Shown: one piece after another, positions 13,514 through 23,487 of the stretch
Layout of the letters: each line of letters begins with the position of its first letter
Position numbering within the stretch: position 1 is the stretch's first letter
NCBI GenBank assembly: GCA_002189035.1
Contig: CM007991.1
Span: 2,604,001-2,668,000, forward strand
Direction of reading: 5' to 3'
Source of the DNA: Utricularia gibba
Lineage: Eukaryota > Streptophyta > Magnoliopsida > Lamiales > Lentibulariaceae
Length of the DNA stretch: 64,000 bases
Program-made: the position numbers and the translations under genes
The notes under the pieces: model-generated
The model's input: only the letters and a program-made list of their open reading frames with translations
Database searches by the model: none
What the model was told of the DNA's origin: nothing

Positions 13514-14770
13514 TCATGGATCGGCTTCTCCAACCACGGCGTCACCATCAGAGTCACATTCATCTTCTTCGCTCAGCTCCTCATCACTAACATTCTCCTC
13601 CGGGGAGACCCCAATATCTTCTGGTTTGGCGTACTTTAGACAATACTCTGGTAATCAAAAAACATATCCCAAAGGTGACTCCTATTGCTGTCAACTGTGA
13701 CAACTTAAACTTTCAAGAATTGTGATTTCAGAGCGTTTGGTACCTTTGACTTTCTGCTCGTATGCAGCCCGGTCGCGCATCATTAGTGTTGCAGCGTCCC
13801 CATTCAGTGGATCGGATGGATTGGGATACAGGAGAAGTTGAGGCAAGAACACCTCAAACACATTCACCAGGTCTGTTAATTTTCAGATTAGAGCAGCTCA
13901 TCATGGAATGAAAAAAAGGTACTTGAGGGAGGATGATGAAAGGGGATTATCTATGTGAGGCATACCGAACATTGGACTCCATGTCTGGTTAATCACGTCC
14001 AAGCAAACAGAGCCTGACCTGGAATTCAGCCAAGAAGATAATGCATCAAAGTGAAGAATCCAAAGCATGGATGGGGACATGAGAAACCGAAACTCGCCTC
14101 TCATCGACGTTGGGGTGATAAATCTTGTTGGTGAATCCGATGGATGGAGATTTATATGGGTAGGCATCAGGCATTTCCACCCTTACTTTCCAAACGCCAC
14201 CCTGGTAAGGGCCTGCAATAATTTTCCAGCAGAAAGGCCAACAACAAGAATACCGTGTCAACAAGAGAGAGTCCACAAGAGTATCTAGCTAATACTTTGG
14301 AAAACAAAAGCCATCATTGAATTTAGAAACAAAAAGCCAATTCATTTCTCGTGTAGGGAATCCATAAATGTTGCGTAACAGTTCCTCCAAACAGCAGAAA
14401 AACTAAAATACACTGGTTCTAATAAAATAATGCAACTGGGAAAGAAACACACGAGACAGTAGAAACAAACAACGAACAATAAGGCCAATATATAGAGAGT
14501 GCAGAGAAATTTACTGTCGTTGGGTCCATGGAAATGGACAAAGAACTCTTGAGTGCCATCATTGATCATCTCAACTTTGTAATCACTCATCATCCTAGAC
14601 GAAATGAAACAAAAAGAAAAATTCTTCAAACCCCAGAAAATAAATGAAGACCTTCGCTCGAGAATAGGAAATATAACTCCAGATCATGAAACTCGGAAAA
14701 GAAAACGACCCAGTTCAGAGACCGTACAATTTCATCAAATCCATATCACGCCTCTTGCTTGGGAAGACAT
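13514..14770 (-). CDS. UBC5: ubiquitin-conjugating enzyme E2, UBC4/5/6 (UBE2H) type, frame broken near start
   Basis: E2 enzyme that carries ubiquitin on a catalytic Cys. Exons: 14770-14728, 14594-14515, 14212-14098, 14018-13966, 13872-13744, 13647-13514. Seen: [42 protein letters not shown], the active-site segment [17 protein letters not shown], and the acidic UBE2H tail (SDEELSEED ... VGEADP). The conserved first residues MSSPSKRR are encoded, but the ATG at 14770 is out of frame: the run at 14761-14763 has three bases where four are needed. Translation could still begin at 14744 (MDLMKL), giving 175 aa. Intron 3 has a GC donor (14097-14096). Confidence 0.88.
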
Positions 14771-15366
14771 GTTTTTCTTTTTGCTTCGAGATACACGGAA
14801 ATATTTTCACGTTTGAAGGGATAGAAAACTCTGGGCGCTGATCTGATGCTGCGGTATTCTAACACGGAAGCCCAGATAGAGGATTAGAAGGAGAGAGAGA
14901 AAGAGAGAGGAGAAGACGAGAAGGGGAAATGGGCTTTCCGTATCCTGTGATGGCGTAGCGTGTACATGTTGGATCGGCAAGGCATTTTATACTCATGTTT
15001 TCACCAAACCCAGTCAATGAACTTCAAATAAATATTCAATCCTATTTTTGTAATTAATTTCATATATAAAGTTTACTGTTTCATTATTTTAAATATTTGA
15101 AACAAATACAGAAAGCCTGTTGGGGGTCATGCATACTGATGCCCTGAAGGTGGAGAAGAACACCAAATATGCAGAATGTGATACTTGGGATTAAAAACAA
15201 GGTTGCATTCTGATGTTGATTACATAAAACTAGGCATCTTCCATACATCTATCATCCTCATATACAGATATAAATCCTTTAAAAGAACAAGAAAAAAACA
15301 CATACTGTAAGCTCCACAAGATCACCAAGCATTCACTGATGTCACGCAGATTTATATGCATCTGGA
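14771..15366. other. E2 upstream region and 3' flank of the receptor gene
   Basis: A GA-rich stretch at 14880-14930, likely 5' UTR or promoter of the E2 gene, followed by AT-rich DNA. No kinase-domain remnant was found in 15230-15366, directly downstream of the receptor-like gene. Confidence 0.55.
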
Positions 15367-16716
15367 TTACTTGCTGTAGTTTGAACTGGCCATCGGCAAC
15401 TGTGTCCAACCTTGATGACCTCCTCTTTGCTTGTGCAGGAGAAGTATCAGCAAGCAAATTGCAGCAATCAGGGGCAATAAAACACATAAACGCCTCAAAT
15501 GCATTCTCCCTATTACATGACCTGCACTGACATCTCCATCAAAGCTGCTCATTGTGTTGTTCATCTTCCATATCTCAACCCCATTAAGAATGGCGACAAC
15601 ACCTTTAGGCAAGCTTATCTTTGATGGCCCTACACCCACTACTATGTTGTCTGAACTCTTGGCATCAACAACAAAATCAGCGTAGAAAGGTGAAGCCAAC
15701 TGTCCACCCGTGACATCTGATAAATCCATATTCTCATAAGCCAAGTTCCCATTTAGATAAATATTGAAGTAGAGGGAGTTTAGGGAGATGCTTGCTATAT
15801 CACAGAAATGCATCCTTATCATGTATTTGTAACCCTTCTGTACATCAAATGACCATGTTATGTTTTCGTTGGGAACAGAAGGGGCAGATCTTTTTAGCAC
15901 TCTTGCTGAGTTGTATACATTATCAGGAGCGACTTCTCTACTTGCTCCACCATCACGGTAATTTATATGGCCACTAAAATGTAATGGTTGGGAGCCCCCA
16001 TCTCCGATCAGGTACTCATCATCCACCACCCATGTTCTCCACAACGAATCATTAAAAGGAGTCAGCTTGAAGCCTCCCATATTCACCCTGTACACAGCTT
16101 CAAACCCACTTCTCAGCAATCCGTAAATCCTCTCATTCACGTCAACATCGATAAATTGTGCAACATCAGAAATCAAACCCCTAGGAGTAGAGATCACTTC
16201 AATAGCGTTCACAAAACTCATTTTCGAGTCCCCAGATGGCACTAACGAAACTTTGATCTCCTTCGAAACAACCGGGATGACAAACTCCTTAATCACCGGT
16301 AAGCTAAAGCTCCTAGGAATACTAAAGTTACCCAACAGCAGAAACCCATTCGCCACAACATGAAATTCAGCCTCAAACAAACTATAAAATTCAGTTTCAA
16401 ACGGATAAAAATGCAAGCGCACCGTGTGCTGAACTCCACGATTTACAATCGGGAACACGTAACTTCCGCGACGGTTGAAGATCCTGGCAGTAGAATACAA
16501 CGGAGAGATACCGGATTCCGTAGCTTGCAGGTCGAAACCATGCCGCGTGAGGGGGTCAGATGTGAAAACTCGGCGGTCGGCATCTAAGGTCCCCGCGGCG
16601 GCGGAACCGCAGTTCACGAGGTAGAGATCGCCGCAGAATGCTGGAGCAGCGAAGAGGAGCGATGTTGAGAACAACAAAGCAAGATGCGGGAGCATTTTGA
16701 TCGTCACCATTGCCAT
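15367..16716 (-). CDS. malectin-like receptor protein (CrRLK1L type) without kinase domain
   Basis: Single exon, 449 aa. Signal peptide at residues 1-28 (hydrophobic, ending FAAPAFCG), then two tandem malectin-like domains (YLVNCGS ... HTVRLHFYPF; and ITWSFDVQKGYKYMIRMHFCDI ... GVVAILNGVEIWKM), a membrane helix (LCVLLPLIAAICLLILLL), and a tail of about 20 residues containing GWTQL. The tail resembles the juxtamembrane GWTPL of full CrRLK1L receptors such as At5g24010, but the frame then stops and no kinase motif follows on this strand. Family members sense cell-wall or RALF signals; a kinase-less form could act as a co-receptor or decoy (inference). The frame is intact across the ectodomain. 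Confidence 0.85.
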   Translation of the reverse strand: MAMVTIKMLPHLALLFSTSLLFAAPAFCGDLYLVNCGSAAAGTLDADRRVFTSDPLTRHGFDLQATESGISPLYSTARIFNRRGSYVFPIVNRGVQHTVRLHFYPFETEFYSLFEAEFHVVANGFLLLGNFSIPRSFSLPVIKEFVIPVVSKEIKVSLVPSGDSKMSFVNAIEVISTPRGLISDVAQFIDVDVNERIYGLLRSGFEAVYRVNMGGFKLTPFNDSLWRTWVVDDEYLIGDGGSQPLHFSGHINYRDGGASREVAPDNVYNSARVLKRSAPSVPNENITWSFDVQKGYKYMIRMHFCDIASISLNSLYFNIYLNGNLAYENMDLSDVTGGQLASPFYADFVVDAKSSDNIVVGVGPSKISLPKGVVAILNGVEIWKMNNTMSSFDGDVSAGHVIGRMHLRRLCVLLPLIAAICLLILLLHKQRGGHQGWTQLPMASSNYSK

Positions 16717-17464
16717 AGGAGCGAAACCTCCGTCCGCCCTTCCAAAAAGAAGAATTTACTCGCCATCAAAGCGCGTGGACCACACCAACAAATATCGCGA
16801 TCACCCAAATTTGCATTGCCAGCCAGGCCAGGCCAGCCGTTACTTTCAAATCTAATTTCTTGGCCCAATAATCTTTGAGGCCCAAGCCCAAATGTCAACG
16901 CCGTTGAGAGTAACTCAATTCAACACGCCTCTTTAGACGACGTGCCTGCTTGTCTATTGAATGTAACCCAAGAAATTGCCGCTCTTAATTCAACGCGCTT
17001 ACGCGTCTACTTTTCTCCCCCGACAGATTTAAAAGTACTGGTGTTTTAGGGTTTTCATCATCAGTTGCAACCGCTTCCGCTGCGGCGAGAGGATCGTCCC
17101 GTTGACCTCGGTGAGTTTTCTTTTGAATTTCATTGCCCTAGATTTCCGTGATTGTGAGGGTGCATGCTCCATGTTTGTTGGTTCATGATGTTCCTTGACA
17201 TGTCTTGGGAGGCGTTTTTATGTTGTGATGTCCTGCGCTCTCGAAATCTTCCAGAAGATTTGAAATTTTCACTGCGAGGTTGAAGTGCATGTCTGGACTC
17301 TTCGATATGGTTTTATTAGAGGTTACTTTAGTTTCTGCTGACGCGTGATCCATGGCTGTCTCTCGATCACGGTTGTATCGTATGCTACATGTATGCTGCG
17401 TTTTTTTTCATTATCTTATGTTCGTTGCCTCCTTTCTTGCTCGTGCAGATATTCTGTTACCAAC
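16717..17464. promoter_or_regulatory. bidirectional promoter region and BPS1 5' UTR intron
   Basis: Head-to-head spacer. GGCCCA motifs at 16862-16867 and 16879-16884, and a telo-box-like TTAGGGTTTT near 17046. An untranslated exon around 17050-17110 ends at GTGAGT and is joined to an acceptor just before 17450, so BPS1 has a 5' UTR intron of about 340 bases. Confidence 0.6.
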
Positions 17465-18526
17465 ATGACTCATGCACAACAGACGCATAAGGCTTTTATG
17501 TCTTTCGGAAATCCATTTCGTGTGAGATCATCAAGAGGGTCACAGATGCCTCAAAAGTTCGTCTCCTTATTGGATTCATTTGAGGAGTCTTTGGATAGGA
17601 GGATAAGAGAGCTTAAACCTGAAAGAAGGGAAGACGTCCTTCCGTTATCATGGATGACTTTGGCAATGCGCTCGCTGTGTGAGGTTTATTCTGATGCCAT
17701 AAAACTAATGACTGCCCTGGAGCTGCCTGTTTCGGACTGGGATGACAACTGGGTTGAAGTTTACTTGAACAATAGTGTGAAGTTGCTTGATATTTGCAAT
17801 GCATTCACCTCCGAGATTTCTCGTCTGAAGCAGAGCCACCTCTTCCTAAGATGTGCCTTGCATAACTTGGATGGTGGCTTCCAAAAGCATGTGCAGGCAT
17901 GTTCCTCCTTAGAAGCGTGGAGGCAGCAGATTAATAAAAAGAATCCTAGACTCGAGGACTGCTTCAACATCATGGATGCACTAGTGTTCATGCTTGACCT
18001 TCCTAAAGTCAAGAACTCTACCAAAGGGAAAGTTCTGATGAGAGCCATGTATGGTGTTAAAGTGCTAGCTGTTGCGATATGCAACATATTTGCCGTCGCA
18101 TTGTCCGCTTCACCCAGCAAGTTAACTGACCTACAAGTCTCGGACACATACTTATGGTCAGTTGCTTTTACTGATCTCCAGAACTTTTTAAACTTGGAGA
18201 TTAGAAACTCATACTTGGGTGGGAGTGCCACGGTGCTCAAGGAGCTAGAAGCAGTTGATGTTGGTGTAAAGAAGATACACTCGGTTCTGAAGAACGAGTT
18301 CAACTTCTCCAAAGATGAAGCATTACCAATCCTCACCTCAGAGTTGAGGGAGTCATCAGAAAAATTTTCCCGAGAATTGCATCAACTGAACGAGGAGGTA
18401 GACGGATTCTTCAAGGTGGTTCTGGAAGGGCGTGATACCCTCCTAATGTCAACCTTCGGAGTTAGTGATATTCTCTGCAACAAAGCTGGGAGTATTAACA
18501 GAAAAAATACCCTCATGGCGAGATGA
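17465..18526 (+). CDS. BPS1: BYPASS1-like protein
   Basis: Plant-specific BPS1 family; the Arabidopsis founder restrains production of a mobile root-derived signal that arrests shoots. The biochemical role is unknown. One coding exon, 353 aa, normal for the family. The start at 17465 (MTHAQQTHKAFMSFGNPFR) lies just after a 5' UTR intron acceptor near 17449; the longer ORF from 17345 runs through that intron and is not used. Seen: FVSLLDSFEESLDRRIREL, PLSWMTLAMRSLCEVYSD, a hydrophobic helix (VKVLAVAICNIFAVALSAS), and a C-terminal coiled-coil-like stretch. Paired head to head with the receptor-like gene. Confidence 0.9.
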   Translation: MTHAQQTHKAFMSFGNPFRVRSSRGSQMPQKFVSLLDSFEESLDRRIRELKPERREDVLPLSWMTLAMRSLCEVYSDAIKLMTALELPVSDWDDNWVEVYLNNSVKLLDICNAFTSEISRLKQSHLFLRCALHNLDGGFQKHVQACSSLEAWRQQINKKNPRLEDCFNIMDALVFMLDLPKVKNSTKGKVLMRAMYGVKVLAVAICNIFAVALSASPSKLTDLQVSDTYLWSVAFTDLQNFLNLEIRNSYLGGSATVLKELEAVDVGVKKIHSVLKNEFNFSKDEALPILTSELRESSEKFSRELHQLNEEVDGFFKVVLEGRDTLLMSTFGVSDILCNKAGSINRKNTLMAR

Positions 18527-18753
18527 AAGAGGCGAAGAACGAATTTTTTCAACTGTAAACTTGGAAATTGTGTTGAAATAGCCCCACTATGTAACTTCTC
18601 AATGATTTTTATGTATCTTTTAGGCTTATGGGAATGAAATCTTGGTGTCTTGAAGGCGTCAAACCAAAAAAAAAAAGTAAAACTCATGGTCTGATGCATC
18701 TTTCAGCTCTGCTGTGCATCACCATGGTTTCTAAGCTTGGAGAACAAATTCCC

Positions 18754-20443
18754 TCAGAAGTGTCTCTCGAACCCAAGAGTGCAACTCTGCAACTCAACTG
18801 CCTCAACCTCCAGGCTCTCCGACGGAGTATCGCACATCCCGACGCCGCCGGCGTCCTGCTCCGGCAGCTGCTCACACGATGGTGGAACCACCCCACTCGT
18901 CACCCCCTGCACATCACTGCACACCCATGGATACTTCTTCGCCTTCTGCGCCATTCCAATCGTCACATTAGACATACATATTCCCTTGAAAGTATCCCCA
19001 GCTATGCCTTCCAGTCTCCCTGCCATTGACACATTCTCCGCCACGATGTCCCGATAGTTGATCCCGCTTATCTCCGGCATGGCGGTCGGATCGTAGTTGC
19101 TGTCAGCGTGAGACTTGTAGTTTCCATTGATCAAAAACACCCACTTCATCGTATGCAAGTTCATTCCCTTCACGTACACATCCTTCACGTAGCCACCTCT
19201 TCCAATTGCCGTCTTGATCCTCACCCCTGACTCTGTATCTACGGCCGTGATATCTTGCGCTCTCACGTCCTGAATCCCACCGGACATCTCGCTGCCCAGT
19301 GCGATCGCCGCGCTGTACGGCGAAACGCATGTCAGCCGCCGGATGACAAGGTGCTTGGTCGGCATGCCATAGCTGATGCCATACTCGTCCCACCCGCTTT
19401 TCACGGCGATGCAATCGTCGCCGGAGACTATGTAGTTGTCCTCGATCCGTGTGTTGGTGCAAGAATCTAAGACCAGAGAAGGTATCTTTAATCCATGCTC
19501 GATGCCCAAATGGTACAGCTTCTTAGCTAAAGGAAAGATGACCTGGGTTGATCCCGTCAGTGTTTGGAGAAGTCACCGGAGCCAAAATGGTAAGCCCACG
19601 GATGATCACATTGCTGCAAGCAGTCGTGAATAAAATTACAGAACAGTGAAATCTTGGGTCTTTACGAAATTTACCCACCTGGAGTAAACAGGATGCACAT
19701 TCCATGATGGAGAATTCACAAGTGTTAGATTGGAGATCTGTATGCCATCTGAATGCATTATCTCTATCAGGTAAGGCCTGGTGTACTTGAGCTTGCTTCT
19801 GTGGAACTGCTGCCACCAGAGCTCTCCTTGGCCATCAATGGTTCCATTTTCACCTTAACCCACAGTCAAGATTTCAGCTTCACATTCTTGAAGATGTGTG
19901 GAACCAAGAGAAGATGTTACCGGTGATGACAACATCAGTTAAATTGGATCCAAAGATGAGGCTGATGTATCTTCCTCCAGGCGCATCTCTTCCATGGCCA
20001 TAAGATGGCAAGGGATCCACCACAGGCCAAGAACTTATCATCTGTGCTGGTTCTGATTAGCAACTTCACAAAATCTCCATTGCTGTAAAAGAGATAGACA
20101 GACAGACCTGGGAAGCAAGAAGCACAGCATCTCTGTGGAGAAACAGGGTGAAATGGCTGGTGAGATTGAAGCTTCCAGTAAGCCATTTTCCAGGGGGGAC
20201 GAAAAGCTGAGCTCCACCATCAGAAGCAAACTGGCTGAGATGATCCACTGCTGATTGAAAAGCAGCTGTGTTGAGTGTGGTGCCATCACCAACACCTCCG
20301 AAATCAAGAATGGATGCAGTGTGGGAACGGCAGTTGATTGCAGAGTATCCCAAGGACTCGTAGATCCTGCTGCCTTTTCTGCAAGCAACCTCGTTCACTC
20401 CCAGCCCCAGAACCACCAAAACCACCACGACCACGTTCATCAT
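18754..20443 (-). CDS. polygalacturonase, GH28
   Basis: Secreted pectin hydrolase acting on homogalacturonan in the cell wall. Five exons, all GT-AG: 20443-20108, 20041-19921, 19853-19679, 19613-19543, 19466-18754, giving 471 aa in one frame. Signal peptide MMNVVVVVLVVLGLGV. Catalytic motifs are all present: SPNTDGI (I), SGDDC (II), GSEMSGG (III variant typical of this plant subgroup, with Ser instead of His), and RIKT (IV). N-glycosylation sequons are common. It belongs with the At3g61490-like group rather than the fruit-ripening type (from recall). A TATA-like element lies at 20527-20532. Confidence 0.93.
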
Positions 20444-20526
20444 ACTCCCTGGAGGAGGCCACAGAGCAATCAAAATGAACTGGAATAGCATTCAGATATG
20501 ATGCAGCTCCACCATGGGCAGCTCCA

Positions 20527-20532
20527 TATATA
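20527..20532 (-). promoter_or_regulatory. candidate TATA box of the polygalacturonase gene
   Basis: TATATA about 85 bases upstream of the chosen ATG (20443), the spacing expected for a short 5' UTR. Confidence 0.5.
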
Positions 20533-21047
20533 GGAGAGACCATAGAAGCTGGACGGTTAAAGTTTCAGAATATCACAAAATTCTACCACTCACCTTTCGG
20601 TTGCAACAAGAGTTCTGGTTGGGCAGCCCGCTTATTATAATGCAATACGATAGTGGGCACGCCACTTTAGGAAGGAGTGAGTGCCTGAGATTAGTTTTCA
20701 AAGAACCCACGATCACTGAACTAACTCTTCATCCGTCACCACCTTTGGAGTGAAGAAAGGGGGAGGGTGAAGAGACAGATGATGGAAGCTGTAGCACTTC
20801 AGTCACAGCATCGTGCATTATGCATGATACATCTAATAACCGGGACTATTACAAAATTCTGAGTAAATCTCTGAAAGCCATGAGACTGGCTGCTTGTGTC
20901 GCCCGTGAGCTCCAGAGCTGAGGACTGGCCAGAGGCCCACTCCTTCACGGGTGGAACCAACCAAATCCACAGAGCAAGAAAGCAAAAACCACGTCATATT
21001 TTTCTTTTTTTTATTTGGAAAAACATTTTCAAAAAAATAAAATGTCT
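20533..21047. other. intergenic
   Basis: Upstream flank of the polygalacturonase gene and 3' side of the small secreted-protein copy. No gene motif seen. Confidence 0.5.
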
Positions 21048-21370
21048 TCAAGGAAATTTTGATTTCGGTCCGTTTTTCTGGGGCCGAAATCCGAATTGAA
21101 AAGTTGGAAATGTTTTCACTACCCATACTACGTGGGAGGTGTGTGGGCCTTGTATCTCAATAGTAGTCGTGTACCCGCCGCCACCGCCCCCGTGCCCCGG
21201 CGTGTAGCACTTATCGGGACACGTGAGTCTCCTCCGGTAGCACGGTCCCTTCTCTCTGCACACCACGATCGATTTCACGATCCCGTGGGCGGACCGTACC
21301 CATACACAGGATCTATCTGGGGGGCGGCGGAGGACGGGAAAACCCAAGCGAGCAGCAGCAACGGAATCAT
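21048..21370 (-). pseudogene. frameshifted copy of the small secreted Cys/Gly-rich gene
   Basis: Relative of the neighbouring gene at 21860-22207. A signal peptide is readable from 21370 (MIPLLLLAWVFPSS), but that frame stops soon after; the conserved part (VVCREKGPCYRRRLTCPDKC, then a Gly run) is in the next frame. One extra base in the three-base run 21282-21284 would join them. Even when joined, the C-terminal CTFDCSKNCTASC-type tail of the sister gene is missing; the frame continues into unrelated sequence to 21048. It could therefore be a decayed copy, or a real variant with a sequencing error. The function of the family is unknown. Confidence 0.6.
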
Positions 21371-21859
21371 CCATCGGTCTCATGATGCTGCTACTATCGC
21401 TCTTACTTTTTCCTTCTCAGAAGAAACAGGGTGATGCAACAATGCATTGAATTGGAGGGGGAGCATTCAATCGGAATAAATGGATGGAAAGCCGTTGAGA
21501 GAGCAAGCTAGCCTAGAGCACGTTCGCTTGATGACGACTTTTGACTTTCGTGGAGTCTGCAATTTGACACTCATCAACGTCTGTCCAAATCCAAAGAAAA
21601 ACCAACACTTGGTCGCATTTTCACATTACATCATTTGGGGTTCAATTATCCACACTGACTCCACCGCACGGCCAGTGACTGGGTTTCACAAAACGGGTGG
21701 AATGGCACAAGTGATAATTTCTTGTTTCAGTATACTTCTTTTGTTTTTCATCTGCTGATTGAAGTGAGGAACACAGTGGTATTTCTTTTATATGATTGAA
21801 GGTGTGGAAATAGCAAATTGAGACAAGCAACCAGAACTCGTTGCTTGACAGCATCCCCT
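21371..21859. other. spacer between the two Cys/Gly-rich copies
   Basis: Upstream of the frameshifted copy and downstream of the intact one. No other coding signal. Confidence 0.5.
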
Positions 21860-22207
21860 TCAGCAGGACGCAGTGCAATTCTTGGAACAGTCGAAGGTGC
21901 AGCTACCCCCGCCGCCGCCGTACACGTACCCCTTCCCCTCTTTGCTGAATGAACCGAAGCAGCTGTCGGGACACGTCAGGTTCTTCTTGTAGCAGGGCCC
22001 CTCCTGATCGCACACCACGCTCGTGATAACGATCCCGCTGGGATCACCCAATCCCGGTATGCCGAACACTCCCCCCGGAGCCCCGAACCCGAAACTGGGA
22101 CCGTTCTCAGGCCCCGCGTCCGCCTGGGGTTCAGGGCGAGCGGCCATCAGGAATGCTGCCCCGAGCAGGAAGACAAGAGCGGCCAGCACTAGAGAAAAGG
22201 ATTTCAT
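21860..22207 (-). CDS. small secreted Cys/Gly-rich protein
   Basis: 115 aa, intact, one exon. Seen: signal peptide (MKSFSLVLAALVFLLGAAFL), a Gly/Pro-rich linker, then a block VVCDQEGPCYKKNLTCPDSC, a Gly run, and the end CTFDCSKNCTASC. The eight Cys of the mature part suggest a disulfide-stabilised apoplastic peptide. I recall uncharacterised plant relatives with the same EKGPCY...LTCP and GGGGG-C-DCKK-C pattern but no assigned role. The start at 22207 is preferred because the in-frame extension to 22336 has no signal-peptide character, and a TATA box lies about 45 bases upstream. Confidence 0.8.
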   Translation of the reverse strand: MKSFSLVLAALVFLLGAAFLMAARPEPQADAGPENGPSFGFGAPGGVFGIPGLGDPSGIVITSVVCDQEGPCYKKNLTCPDSCFGSFSKEGKGYVYGGGGGSCTFDCSKNCTASC

Positions 22208-22248
22208 GACTCGTGTTTTCTTGTGGAGTGGATGAAGGGAGATGAGCT

Positions 22249-22258
22249 CTATATATAC
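22249..22258 (-). promoter_or_regulatory. TATA box of the Cys/Gly-rich gene
   Basis: GTATATATAG on the minus strand, about 45 bases upstream of the ATG at 22207. Confidence 0.6.
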
Positions 22259-22781
22259 ATGCAACGGGAAAGGAAGAGAGCAGCATTCAATCGAGCTGGC
22301 CCCCCCGCTTAACAGCAGTTGACTCTTGTGAGTCAAAAAAAGTCCACCCTTTCAAACACATCTGTACTATTATTACACTATTATTTTCCCAAAATAAATA
22401 TTTTAATATTATTATTTTCCCAAATAAGCTACAAATTCACAATAATACTCGCCAAAAATAACAATAATTTAGAAAAAAATTCAATTTTCGGATTTTATTA
22501 CGATAACTATAGCGTCTAACTAAAATTAGTTTATTGAAAGTTTTGGTCGCATTTTCACATACACAAATCAAATATTCACATTCATGTGACTCGGTCAACG
22601 CACATAATAAATGTACCGATAGCGCGTCACGTCATCATTATTTTTCATTTTTTAATTAATTAGGGGAAAATGAGAACACCGATTAAATACTTTTTTTCCT
22701 TTTTCTCATTTTCGACACACGTCATAGCCAGGCAGGCGGGGGTGATCGTGACGGTGGGCTGACGTGGCAAGCGCGCTTGGC
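22259..22781. other. AT-rich intergenic
   Basis: Very AT-rich between 22370 and 22700. Upstream region of the small secreted gene and 3' flank of the CASP-like gene. Nothing else seen. Confidence 0.55.
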
Positions 22782-23487
22782 TCACGTTCTTGATGCATTT
22801 GCGGAGGCGAGCGTCAGAATCACGTAACAAACTGCGCTCAAATAGCAAGTGGTTATCGCGTTCGTTGTTCTGCTACAGAACTTGGGGAAGTGGTTGCATA
22901 TCGCCATCCACCCCGTGTGCTCGTTCCCGTACTTCCCCAGAAGCCCGATCGCCGTCGACGCCGCGCACCCCGCCAGCAACACGTACCCCATGATCTTGTC
23001 AAACGCCATTCCAAGAGTTAGTTCCGGGAAACACACACACAGCACAGGTGTATAGAATTCAGGTACGGCGAAAGTGTACCAAGTCGAGGAAGAAGACGAG
23101 GAAATAGCGTTTCGGATCTACAGGCTTCGATGCGAGGACTAGAACGAGGAGCAGCGTCAGGATTGTGACCCCTACTGCCAAGAAATTCGCGACGACGAAG
23201 AACCTGAAAGAGATCACATCGAATCAGAGTAAAGAACTGAACCACTTCGTCATCGCACCGCAACTATTTCGGAGTCAAAAAATGAACGAATCGGATCACC
23301 TGAAAGAGGAATCGTAGCTGTACCGAGCGTCTGCCCAAATGCCGTAAACGTTTTCGGTGTCATTGTTGGTGACCATAAGCCATCCGGCGACGGCGGATGC
23401 GATGGTTGCGACGCTTCTAAGCACGATCTGAATTGAGAAGGTCAGTTTCCGGGAGGTTAGCGGCGGGTGCGCGGCGGGGGTGGCCAT
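22782..23487 (-). CDS. CASP-like membrane protein (CASPL1 type)
   Basis: Four-helix plasma-membrane protein related to Casparian-strip domain proteins, which scaffold local wall deposition. Exons 23487-23300, 23203-23080, 22994-22782 join in frame to 174 aa, typical for CASPLs. Seen: a short cytosolic N-terminus, TM1 (QIVLRSVATIASAVAGWLM), TM2 (FFVVANFLAVGVTILTLLL), TM3 (LIMGYVLLAGCAASTAIGLL), the loop KYGNEHTGWMAICNHFPKFC with paired Cys, and TM4 (AITTCYLSAVCYVILTLAS). The third exon begins at an AAG acceptor (22995), which gives LDL-IMGYVLL without a frame break. Confidence 0.9.

Noticed and set aside
17345-17464. Upstream Met of the BPS1-like ORF
   Set aside because: It lies inside a 5' UTR intron; the acceptor near 17449 precedes the conserved start.
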